The position numbers and the translations under genes are program-made. Positions 18,651 through 27,758 of a DNA stretch of 28,935 nucleotides are shown one piece after another. Within the stretch, counting starts at the first letter, position 1; every line of letters starts with the position of its first letter. Origin of the DNA: Chara braunii (lineage: Eukaryota > Streptophyta > Charophyceae > Charales > Characeae); assembly GCA_003427395.1 (NCBI GenBank), contig BFEA01000458.1:699902-728836 (forward strand), given 5' to 3'. Below the pieces are notes generated by a model. It saw only the letters and a list, made by a program, of their open reading frames with translations. It had not been told where the DNA came from and did no database searches.

Positions 18651-19086
18651 GCAAGAACTTGAACAAGGAAGAGTGACAAGAACAAGAGCAAGAAGAAGTG
18701 ACAAGCAAGTGGTGGACAAATCTCGAAAGCTTTGTGTCTGTTTTAAAGCTTCGTGTCTCTTTTAAAGCTTCGTGTCTGCTTACCAAAACAATATTCCCTG
18801 ACAACGCGTTTTGACAGGCTGCGCTTGGGTAAGACGGGGACGCCAAGAAGGGGGAAGAGGCGGGGCGGGGGGGGTAGACGAAGAAAATCTCGAAATGATC
18901 TTAGCTGCAACACGTGGCAGAGAAGTCAGAGTACATAGGGAGAAGTTGGAGGAGAGGAGAGAAGAAGAGGAAGATAAACTGTCATAACGTGGTAGGAAAT
19001 TCGGGCTGCGGGGAGACGAAGAAGGGAGACGAAGAAGGGAGAGGAAGAGAAGAAAAGGAACAACGAGAAGAAGGAAACCGGCGGGG

Positions 19087-19125
<39 letters not shown>

Positions 19126-19709
19126 GGAGGGGAAGCACCTGCTCTGTGCTACACACGCTCCGCACTAGAAGAACAAAAACAACAGAAATAAGGAAAATAA
19201 GAGGAAGAAAAAGAAGTACGAGACAATGCAGCGGAGGCAGAGCATGAAGAGGAGAAGAAATGAGTCTGGGTGTGCCACATGGCACGAACGTGCAGCGGTA
19301 CAAAGGTATAGAACAAGGAAAACAAGCGGAGAAGTAATAGAAAGAAGAGGGGTAGCTGAATGCACCACGCGGCAGAAAGACCGGGGTAAAGAAGAAAAGA
19401 CTGAAGCAGAGGGGAGAGAGAAAACGACAAGGGGAAAAGACAAGGCAATCCTGCGTGCTCCACGTGGCGGACAGGTCGGAGCAAAGGAGAACACGGGAAG
19501 GAGGAGGAAGCACAAGCAGCGGATGAAGAAGAAGGAGGATAAGGAGAAGAAGGAGAAGGAGAAGAAGGAGAAGAAGAAACGAAAGAAAAGAGGGGGGTTT
19601 GCCTGGCGTGGAGTGGGAACAGGAGAAGGAAAAAACGGACGTTTGCCGGACTGGTCAAATGGTAGAAGGTTCTTCCCGGGTAGGAGGGGAGGAAGTGTAG
19701 TAGAAAGGG

Positions 19710-19745
<36 letters not shown>

Positions 19746-19800
19746 CAGACACACAGACAGACAGAAAAACACAGAGAGAGGGGGGGGGAGGGGGACGAAG
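17985..19800 (+). repeat. 1.8 kb purine-rich tract with buried tandem repeats
   Basis: The plus strand is overwhelmingly A/G: GAT and AAG runs at about 18114-18163, (AAG)n at 18433-18603, (AAC)n at 18604-18650, a G37 run at 19088-19124 and (GA)n at 19711-19741. Between them recurs a degenerate unit with core CACGTGGCAGAAAG followed by CGGGG (about 18403, 18908, 18978, 19274, 19362, 19457). The large frames on either strand (for example 17852-18691, 17968-18846 and 19149-19772) are poly-Leu/Ser/Phe or Lys/Arg/Glu translations of this composition. Confidence 0.85.
19088..19124 (+). repeat. 37-G homopolymer
   Basis: Thirty-seven consecutive G, with G-runs continuing after one A. It is capable of G-quadruplex formation on the plus strand; exact length is prone to assembly error. 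Confidence 0.9.
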
Positions 19801-20405
19801 AAATAGGGGCGGTTCCCCGTAAGGTATTTAGAAACTTCACAATCAGCACATTTTTTTATGAAGGCATCTTAGCTGTTAGGCCTGCCGGTCTGATTCCAAG
19901 AGGGGTTGCAGTCGTTTCCAAGACATGTCAGTTATAGATGGAGAAAAAAAGATGGAAAAAAACAGGTCGAGGTACTCTTGCTTTTCTTTTTCTTTTTTTT
20001 TCTCTTTTTTTTCTTTTTTCTTTTTTCTTTTTTTTTTTCTTTTTTTCTTTTTTTCTTTTTTCTTTTTTTCTTTCTCTTCTTTTGGGTAGGTGGTCGGGTC
20101 GGTGAGGGGTAGAAGGGGGCAAGATGGCTCTCGGAAAACAGGCACTGGCCTCAGTGGGCTGCTGAGAACGTACATGAATGCATATCTGGTCATTGGGCCA
20201 TTCACATGTGTCTGACTGGGGAGACACTGAAGTCATCAAAAAACTTTTGAAACCCATGTCGCTGTTTCTCCCCAATTCAGACCTAATAAAAACAAAAAAA
20301 TGAACGTTTACGTCTGCCTGCACCATGTGGCTCAAAGGTCGATCGAAAAAGTTAAAAAAAGGTCCATCAGGGGGCACGGAAAAGGTAGGTAGGAGCAAAG
20401 AAACG
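19801..20405. other. T-rich tract in sequence without a gene
   Basis: T/C-rich low-complexity run at 19979-20083 (CTTTTT units). On the minus strand it reads as a Lys/Glu frame (19876-20205). The flanks are unique with no recognised motif. Confidence 0.5.
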
Positions 20406-20410
20406 CAGAC

Positions 20411-20433
20411 AGAGCGATAATGACCGTGCGTTG
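20411..20433. mobile_element. Solo MITE end
   Basis: AGAGCGATAATGACCGTGCG followed by TTG matches the inner right end of the MITE at 20500-20606 but has no partner, so it is a broken copy. Confidence 0.55.
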
Positions 20434-20499
20434 TAATCAAAATCCATGCTGGACGTCATATCCCCCGGCTTTCGACGATAGGAGGGAGAGTCCTGCTAC

Positions 20500-20606
20500 T
20501 ACCGTCTTCCCCCGATAGAACGCGTGGTCATTACTGCTGTATTTGGGGTGTCAGTCCAGATAATAGAGCGATAATGACCGTGCGTTCTATTCAGGGGAAG
20601 ACGGTA
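20500..20606. mobile_element. Foldback MITE, copy 6 (best preserved)
   Basis: TACCGTCTTCCCCCGATAGA at the left mirrors TCTATTCAGGGGAAGACGGT then A at the right. The inner arms GGTCATTACTGC and GCGATAATGACC also pair. CCGTCTTC/GAAGACGG are the likely termini and TA the target duplication. It has no coding capacity. Confidence 0.85.
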
Positions 20607-20617
20607 ATATCAATACT

Positions 20618-20668
20618 AGTAGAAGAAGAAGAAGAAGAAGAAGAGAAGAAGAAGAAGAAGAAGAAGCA
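20618..20668. repeat. (GAA)n microsatellite
   Basis: Pure GAA units with one interruption, about 12 bp beyond the MITE end. Confidence 0.95.
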
Positions 20669-21070
20669 ACTAATGAATGGACAGGGGGGGTGGGGGTGCG
20701 CCAGGGCAAAAAGATGAGAAGAAGGGTGGGCGGGGTCTTCAGAGGGGTTCATCTGAACAACCAAATGGCCGATTACTGTGGGTGACTGTCATCTGTCTAA
20801 TATCCCACCCCTACAACAACCTGGGCTTTTATATAGAAGAGGGGGGGGGAGGGGGGGAAGAATTAATGAATGAACATGGACGGGGCCAAGATTTCGGAAA
20901 GGCGACTAGGAGCACAAGGAGAACCAAATCGTTGCCACCAGAGAGGTCCGGGCTACAGACCACGTCACTGCAGCTGCGGCGGAGTCGGAGCAGGCGCAGA
21001 ACGTCTGGTTATGGAATCGGGGTTGGTGACGGTGGAGGGGCATTGGGAGGTCTTGTGCTGCTGGTGATGG
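20669..21070. other. No recognisable gene
   Basis: G-rich sequence up to the right element copy. A 138-codon plus frame (20677-21093) is Gly/Arg-rich from base composition and continues into the element, so it is not called. Confidence 0.45.
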
Positions 21071-21121
21071 AAGGTGGTCCCTCAGATGGCTGACAGGGTA
21101 ACCAACCACGCTTCGTGCCTC

Positions 21122-21229
21122 GCTGCACTACTCACCAAATGCACAAAATGCGAACGAATCTTCCACTAAAACATGGAAAGATGCACCGCCATCATTTTTA
21201 TCTTTTGCGCATTTGGTGAGTAGTGCGGC
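21122..21229. mobile_element. Nested foldback element (right copy)
   Basis: Counterpart of 6057-6166. ACTACTCACCAAATGC mirrors GCATTTGGTGAGTAGT; the arms have lost perfect identity through two substitutions. Confidence 0.7.
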
Positions 21230-21574
21230 GGGGCCCTTCATGTCTTCATTCATGGCTGAAAGACAAAATGAGTTGTGTCTTGCTCGTTGCTCAGACAGTT
21301 GTGTCTTTCAGCCACCAGGCAAATTCGAGGGGCAGAAATGTCTCTCCGGAGACACATTGAAGGGATCGCCGTCCCAATATGCATTTCGAGATGAGAAATC
21401 GCTCTCTTCTAAAGTGGTGTCCATCCAACGGGTCACCTTCCTTGTGGGAGGCAAACCGACACGTGGGGGCCACGCCATTTCGGAGAGGCGGTGGTTAGCC
21501 CCAACCATACTTTCTTCCAAAATATTTAAACTCCTGATTTGTTCGTTCCCCATGCCCCAAAGGCTAATATCACC

Positions 21575-21637
21575 TGGTTCTTCGGAACATTGGGTAAAGA
21601 AAAGATTACCATGGCCCCTGCGCAGGGACAGAAACCA
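21575..21637 (+). pseudogene. U6 snRNA-like segment (right copy)
   Basis: GTTCTTCGGAAC can form a UUCG-capped hairpin like the U6 5' stem-loop. AAAAGATTACCATGGCCCC then TGCGCAGGGACAG follows, against U6 AGAAGATTAGCATGGCCCC then TGCGCAAGGATGACAC. It is shortened between the two parts and lacks the ACAGAGA box, so it is a non-functional derivative held in both element copies. Confidence 0.6.
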
Positions 21638-22814
21638 ACTATGGTGCTGAAAACCACACGCTGGTCATAGGGTCATGACCAACGTGTGTTGCCCAGGGGC
21701 CGGGACCCACTAGCATCGTTTAAAACGGTGTGTGGCGTTCTTTTCTCATTTAAAAACGCACAAGGAAAAGGACCCAAAAAATGAAAAATCACGAGGCCTC
21801 ACATCGACATCATGACAATATAGGGGCACGGTCCCACTAGCACCCGGGTTAGCCTTAGCTATATCCAGGGCACATGTGTTTTCCGAATTAAATCAGGACA
21901 ATGTAGTAGTCCGATCTGTTAGGGCCGTCCATTCCACGCAGATCTGACGGTGCTGCTTTTTTCATAAACTGTTTGTTTTTTTCACTTTTTCCATGTCTTC
22001 CAAATGAAAATGGACCGCCCTCCCATTGGCCATGCACTAAAAAGAGAAGAAAATGCATGCGAAGGGCATCTTCTCTCTAGAGAACATTATTTTTGGGTAG
22101 AGGACGGTCATCGTTCCCTGAAAAACAATTCAAAAAAGTGGAATAGAAACCAGGAAATTGAAAATATTGCGACCCTGGCGGGAGCAACGGATGAACATGA
22201 AACTCTCCTCCTCCCCTCTTCCCGCCCACCTAACTGCTTAGCTCCACCAAATCGGTGAGCTCGCCGTGTGATTGTTGTCAGATGCATCCAAGTCGGGCCA
22301 TAATTCAGGTCCGATGCATTCAGGAAGGCACCAGTGCGAGCGCGCTGTCGTGCCAAATACCCTTACAAGGGTATTTCGCGTGCTTTTTACCAGTCGCACA
22401 TAACGCGGCCTCGTCAGTGGTTGACGGCGCGAGCAAGGGGAGAAGATGAGTCCACGCCCGCATATGAGCGGTGTGCGCGGTGTGGTGGCGGCAAAGCATG
22501 GACGTCCGGAGACAGAGGGGGCGCGACGTCACAGTCTGGCGGCAAGGCCCTCCTTTGTCTATCGCCACACTTTCTCGATTTATTTTTGAAGTGTTTATTT
22601 TATTGATCGTCTTAAATTTTTAGCCTTTGATTGGTGTCAGTTCCGAGACCTGCAGTGGAGCTAACGGGTTTTAGTTTGGTCGGTACGACGGTGGACCGTC
22701 GAAGTACAGAGACCCACCCCGCCGAGGCTCAAGCTGTGGGCCTCAATGGAGGCCAGGGAGTGGCACAGCGGAGGCCAGGGAGCGAAGTGGCACAGCGGAA
22801 GCCAGGGAGCGCCT

Positions 22815-22990
22815 ATAGAGCGGCATAGTGAAAGGCAGAGAGCGTTGTAGGGAGGCTCGCAGTGGTACTGCTGTGCAACTCGTCCGTCGGGCCCGGGTAT
22901 AGGAACGAAAGACTAATGGACAAGTCTAGTAGCGGGTTTTATCTGAAGTCTCCACTGAGATACTGGAAGATTGTCGTACACAGGCCGCTG
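22815..22990 (+). pseudogene. 28S rRNA-derived segment (right copy)
   Basis: GGAGGCTCGCAG, TACTG, GTGCAA, GGGTATAGG, CGAAAGACTAAT, GTCTAGTAGC and GAAGT occur in the order and spacing of domain II of plant 25S/28S rRNA, over roughly 115 bp (22851-22965) with perhaps three quarters of positions matching by eye. A weaker continuation, CCGCTGCGGAGCGT at about 22985, recalls the rRNA CCGCTAAGGAGTGT with the intervening rRNA missing. It cannot form a ribosome part; it is a captured or decayed fragment. Confidence 0.75.
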
Positions 22991-23175
22991 CGGAGCGTCC
23001 GACTGTTAGGCGTTAAGGGACCGAGGCCCTGTGGGCAGGGGCTGCCGCAGACGAGGATGAAGAAGGAGAAGAGAGGTATAAACAAAAAGAAATGAACCTG
23101 GCACGGTTTCGCGTCGGATACATGCAAAGAAGGGGATGGCGAAAGGATGAGTCAGGCGCAGCCGAAATGGCCTAG

Positions 23176-23720
23176 CTCTCTCGATCCTTAGTGGAATCGA
23201 GAGAGGTAAGAGGCAATCCCGGGGTTTTGGCCCCGAGCGAGTCCGATGATGAGGTCTGAAAGGAAGGAAAGTTAGTAGAAAGAAAGATAGGATAGAAAAC
23301 GAATGTGTGATGATGTTGGGAAAGTAGATATGGTGGGAGAATGAAAATTCGATATCTACCCTGATTCCTTATAGAATCGGGCGAGGTAGGATCCTAAGTG
23401 GGGGTTATCGGACATTACGAATCGATTAGTGGTGTTAGCTTGGCGTGTAGATGACTAGGAAAGGTAGTAGGAGAGAAATAGACTGTGCGAAGGTAACGGG
23501 AGAAGGAGATATGCCTGAGCAGATAACTCATAGCTTGCCCGTTTCTTAGCCAAGTCAGGCGAATAAAGAATCGGGTTCGGGGTTTTTTGGCAAGGCGAGT
23601 TTGTTGGAGATGCATGTTTTCACGTTGAAATAATGGATTATCCGGTATGGGCCATAGAAGCTCCGCTAGGGGAAGGAGTATCGAGTAACCCCCTTCCGAA
23701 TGATTTTTTTTGACAGGGAA
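23176..23720 (+). repeat. Three diverged units of about 179 bp
   Basis: Units begin near 23176, 23355 and 23534. The first two start with a hairpin (CTCTCTCGAT/ATCGAGAGAG; CCTGATTC/GAATCGGG). All then show a GG(T/C)AA-type stretch, a GGGG(T)T run and, in units 1 and 2, GTAGxAAGxxAGA sequence ending in GATATG. Unit 1 overlaps the end of the 2.1 kb element. Confidence 0.5.
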
Positions 23721-26148
23721 AGCTTCTGCCTGGAGTCCCTGATGTCGGGCGAGCAATCGAGAGAGGCAAATGGACACAAGGAGTAGAGGAAGGAAGAAAT
23801 AGGTGGCAGCGGGAGCTTCGATCCGGGAGGAAGAAGAGTTTGAGACGCAAAGATGCACGTACCTGGGTATCATAAATAGATGTATCCTCCCTTGCTCTAG
23901 GGGAAGATTCATTCTCCCTTCTCTGCATATTTGGAAAGTAGTGGAACAAGGTGTTTATAATAGCGTAGGCACTCGTCATCACGTAAAAGCTTGTGGGGTT
24001 GCCTTCGTCGACGTGATAGCGCTCAATCTCAGGAGGCACATGCACCTAGTTGGGTTCTTGCGGGAGGAGCATTCACATCGTGCCCGAGGCGAGCAACGAC
24101 GAGCTACGCTACCGGCGTGTACCTCCCCATGTTTGCGCAGGAGGTCCATCCTTACTTAAGTGGTTGGGGAGTGTAGAAACGAGCCCCGCTTGTGCATTCA
24201 TGGTCGTCATTGCGGCCTATTGTTGCTTATGGTGCCTGCGCCTGTGGTCATGCACATCTCCATCGTCGTGCTCGGTTTCGTTGAGGTCGTCTTTATCAAG
24301 ATAGCAATGGAGAGCAGTGAGGTGGGGGATCAAATTCGACGGTACACCACGCGGGAGCTGCGCCCGGAGGTGGAGTTCGACGAAATACTAATGCACCTAG
24401 CTATGTTCTAGCGAAAGGTTCATTGCGATTTCGCTCGTCTTATCGGGGGAGTAGAGTGAGGCCAGTCGAGGAGAAGGTAAGGAAGAGAAGAGAAGTGAAC
24501 CTGGCTAAAAGGGGAGGTCAGATACATTGGAAACTAGACCCGATGCTACATAGAAATCTGTGAGAAATTTGAGAGTCCGTACTTCGCTTGTTGGGCAAGC
24601 AGTGGGGAAAAAGCGAACTGTAACCGATTGTTGTCCATCCTGATTGTGTCGGTGGTCCAAGTGCTCGCTATTGTCGAGCTCCTCTTGAGGATGTTTTCCG
24701 CTAAGGCACCCGCCTTTGTCTCAACAGCGGGCGTTGTCGCACTAGTGCTCGACTGTGCGATAGCACTCGATTGCTGAGCTACTTTAAGATCACCCGCGGC
24801 TGGACGAGATTGCAGCCATAATCAACGTGTATAGAGTATAAGCCCCAGGCGGGGTATACTGGCGGAGACCAGTAGGACCAGGCACCATACACCTTCCAAA
24901 TGGAACGGGCGTAAGGTCGGCGGCGGGAATTAGAGACTTACCTGTTGACCACGTTGTATATCTTGTCGATCAGAGTAACTGAAGGCAAACTGCGAACTAA
25001 GTACTTACCTGTCCAAGGCCGTGCTTATCTCGCCGGATCAAAGGAGTAAGGAATAAGTTGGGAGGCTGCAAATCCTGCCTGCTAGACCGGGGGACGCCCA
25101 TCCCATTTTTGATAGAACAGCAGTAGGTCAATCACGAAGTTCGGGCTTACTGATTGGTTAACATGCTGCACTCGCATAGTTGAACAGACCGCGAGGTGGC
25201 GTCGCGATCTAGCAACAAAGAAGTGGGCGGGGGCGGTCCACAGCAAATCAAAGTAAGCAGGTCCGAAAGGCTGTGTTTGGATTATAAGAATTGCTCCCAT
25301 CCTGGCGATTGGGATTGACTTAGGAGGAGGAGCTTACCTCTAATCCGAAGGAGCCAGGCTTTGCAGGGACCTGGTGGCCTGCGGAGCACTGCTGAGTTTT
25401 TACGGTTTGCATTCCCGATTGCATCTCGAATAGCACACAAAAGTGTGCAGAACTCAAACAAGGCTCCTTAAGGCTGCATAGCGAAGGTTTGGTTAGGGCG
25501 AGCGACGCCACGACTTGCGGGGGTGATCAGTCTGTGAAAGGAGAGTTTTTGTTTCGGCTGCGACGGTCGTCAGGCAGTCAACAACTTTTGATGATCAAGC
25601 GATTGCGCATTTTGGCTACCGTTGTGGCGCCCTTGGGCGCACGAAGATAACAAGGCCCTCTCCTGGGAGTTGAGTCAGTGCCCTTCTTGTATCTCGAGAG
25701 TTTGAAACCCCTCCTTCTGCCCTTCTTAATCTAAGTCTAATCCTGGTTACGAGAGTAAGGCAGCAGGCGGGATTGCAACCCGTAGGACCGCAACAAGACT
25801 TTGTGCGGAGTCTACCCACCGATTGCGGGAGCTCTGCCGAAACCCAGGAGATTGGAGGCAGGGAACTGAAAGGTAAGGGATTCATTTTCCTTCTATAAAC
25901 CCAGTTATAAACCATATTTGTGCATCCTTCTACAACTTGACTGAGTATATTGCATGCACCCTTATTATGACTTTCAGTTTGGCTTTCAGGACATGATTCA
26001 GACTTAAGTAAAGAAACACATATGTAATGCCAGTTTCAGTTTTGTTGTCTGATTGAAAACAGATTGTGAAAAGGGGTTGCATCTAGGGGAAGGATGGGAG
26101 GAAGGCAGTATCGCTTGTGTCTGATTGGGTGAATCAAAAACTGGGTGA
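23721..26148. other. 2.4 kb with no recognisable gene
   Basis: No domain is recognised on either strand. Short frames are open (for example plus 24160-24411, minus 25082-25300, minus 25320-25511), but none resembles a known protein. A hairpin lies at about 24833-24856 (GTATA...CCCC/GGGGTATAC). AGGTAAG-type 5' splice motifs occur on the minus strand near 24945, 25006 and 25336, so an unannotated spliced transcript cannot be excluded. GTGAACCTGGC...GATACAT at about 24496-24530 echoes 23091-23126 of the 2.1 kb element. Confidence 0.45.
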
Positions 26149-26865
26149 GTCTCCATAAGTTTGGGGAAACTCAGTGCTATGTTTATTTTTTAGTTGCTTG
26201 GAGGACCAGACATGTCCCATAAGTTTGGGTGATCTGGTTGCTCTGATTTGCGAGGGTTGTCTGTGTGTGACTTTTTGGGGACCAAGCATTGTCCTGTAAG
26301 TTTGGGTGGCTTGGTTGCCTTGCTTATTTTGGGTTTTCTTAGTTTCTCTTGGTTTTGAACGAGGGGGAATGAGCATATTCCATAACTTTGAGATGGCTCA
26401 ACCTCTTCCTACTTTATTATTAAGGGAAGATCGGGCGGAGGACGAGACATGTTCCATAAGTTTGGGTGGTCTTGGTCCAATGCCACGCCCATGCTGGAAC
26501 CAAAAGGTTATAACTTGGCTATATTTTATTACTACTTTACCTATGAACAGGCTAGTCAGACATTGTCTCATAAGTTTGAACACTATAGCTTATCACAAAC
26601 TAAAGAGAGTACTAATTAAGAATAAACTTGTGGTAAGAAGGGGCAGGTTGAACCTCGAGCTTAAGACGATCGGTTCAATCATATGCTACCTCAAAAGATT
26701 AAGTGCAGATAATTATATATAACTTGGACACTTAAACAAGTTCAGGGTGACTAGGACGGCCTAATCATGTGCCCAAGGAAGAGAAAAGTTGTATCGCCCT
26801 GTGCTTGTGTATATTCAATGGTTGGGTCAGACATGTTCCATAAGTTTGGGTGGTCTAGCTTTATG
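26149..26865 (+). repeat. Interspersed CCATAAGTTTGGGTGG motif array
   Basis: Seven copies of a motif close to GACATGTTCCATAAGTTTGG plus GTGGTCT, at about 26152, 26207, 26284, 26372, 26446, 26557 and 26830. Spacing is 55-110 bp for the first six. Sequence between the motifs is not obviously alike, so only the motif, not a whole unit, is conserved. Confidence 0.7.
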
Positions 26866-27165
26866 CCATATGTAAGTTGGGTATAAAGGGACTAATCATT
26901 GCAAGATTACGAACTATTGTTTGATAAGGTTGACTTCGGGCTGGTGAGAGTACTTACCTTTGTGGTTTGGCCTTGCATGTGGCTGAGTGAGTTTACTACT
27001 TAGTCTGAGTTTAAGTTTGATAGGTAGTTGTTTTAGTTGCTCGCCAGGTGCTAGAGCCATAGGAGTTAGTTCAATTCCTGCATTTTTTTAGCTAACTTTT
27101 TTTTTACTTAGGTCAATTCTCGCATTTTCTTACATCATTTGTTATACTTGGCTTTGTATAAATTT
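26866..27165. other. No recognisable gene
   Basis: T-rich unique sequence; one AGGTAAGTAC-type splice donor motif on the minus strand at about 26957. Confidence 0.4.
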
Positions 27166-27490
27166 TGGTAAGTTACTTTCTCTGCAGGAAGCGCTGCCAA
27201 AATTTGCACAAATCCAAGAAGTTGGTCAAATATAGACTTTTCAAAGTGCAACTTGTCTAAATTTTATACATGGCTTATTAAAAATCTAAAAAGTTTTTTT
27301 TTCTCAAGAGAGTGCTACCCAATTTTTTGCTAATTCAAGGAGTAAGACAAAATTTGACTTTGAAAAGTCGGAGATTATTCTGTTTTCATATTTGGGCTAG
27401 TATAAATTTTGAGAAGACATTTTTTCTATGAAAAGCGTTGCCGAAATTTTCTTAGTTTAAAGGCGATGGATTATATTTTGACAGGTGGCG
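27166..27490 (+). repeat. About 122-bp degenerate tandem repeat
   Basis: GAAGCGCTGCCAAAATTT (27189), AGAGTGCTACCCAATTTT (27310) and AAAGCGTTGCCGAAATTT (27432) mark three unit starts. TATAAATTTTGG and TATAAATTTTGAGAAG occur just before the first and third. The units are AT-rich and strongly diverged. Confidence 0.7.
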
Positions 27491-27653
27491 ATTCTAGCTA
27501 TCCACTTTGTATAGAGAAGATTTTGTCGCGATCTGCCTTTCTTTAGGCACTGGCTTAGAGGCAGACTTAGATTTTGTCATGGAAAGATTTGAGCAAGAGT
27601 GTGACATGGGGATTTATTTTCCATACACTTATGGTCTAGCCTTGGGAATTGGC

Positions 27654-27743
27654 CTGTCTTGTGTTACAGGTCCTTTGATCGATTCGATTCAAGATTGGGT
27701 CTGTCTTGTGTTACAGGTCCTTTGATCGATTCGATTCAAGATT
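27654..27743 (+). repeat. 43-bp exact tandem duplication (47-bp period)
   Basis: The block starting CTGTCTTGTGTTACAGGTCC is identical at 27654-27696 and 27701-27743. Identity suggests recent duplication. A 72-codon plus frame (27507-27725) enters it; its product is not recognised and no gene is called. Confidence 0.95.
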
Positions 27744-27758
27744 TGACTAGATTCAGCT

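Larger units (their letters stand above)
21071..23186 (+). mobile_element. 2.1 kb dispersed element, right copy
   Basis: This is the plus-strand copy of the element found inverted at 4059-6217. Matching begins at AAGGTGGTCC (21071) and ends at CTCTCTCGATC (23186). Order: nested foldback (21122-21229), short inverted repeat (about 21254-21314), U6-like segment (21575-21637), weakly 18S-like stretch on the minus strand (about 21775-21975), a GC-rich middle with GAGGCCAGGGAG repeats (22746-22815), and a 28S-like segment. A 145-codon frame (21213-21650) is open here but runs through the U6-like segment and is frameshifted in the left copy by a 4-nt indel, so I do not call it a gene. Confidence 0.85.

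Noticed and set aside
17852-18846. Large minus-strand frames of 279 and 292 codons
   Set aside because: They are poly-Leu, poly-Ser/His and poly-Phe translations of GAA/GAT/AAC repeats, and all frames of the tract are open in the same way.
19149-19822. Frames of 195-207 codons on both strands
   Set aside because: Purine-rich composition alone keeps them open; the apparent internal repeats are the DNA-level CACGTGG repeat.
21213-21650. 145-codon frame conserved in both element copies
   Set aside because: The left copy has a 4-nt frameshift, the frame crosses the U6-like segment and the product has no recognisable domain, so conservation is at the DNA level.
22690-22815. Extension of 28S similarity upstream (CCGTCGAAGTACAGAGACC versus rRNA CCGTCTTGAAACACGGACC)
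   Set aside because: Suggestive, but too short and gapped to claim by eye; the feature is limited to the better-matching block.
4059-23186. LTR retrotransposon or one large transposon with the arms as terminal inverted repeats
   Set aside because: The arms carry internal structural-RNA-like pieces and nested elements, there is no transposase, integrase or reverse transcriptase between them, and the enclosed gene is MutS2. Two separate insertions are simpler.
25082-25511. Two short minus-strand frames flanked by splice-like motifs, considered as exons of a hidden gene
   Set aside because: No recognisable protein content, and the implied introns would be about 19-36 nt. Kept only as a low-interest transcript question.
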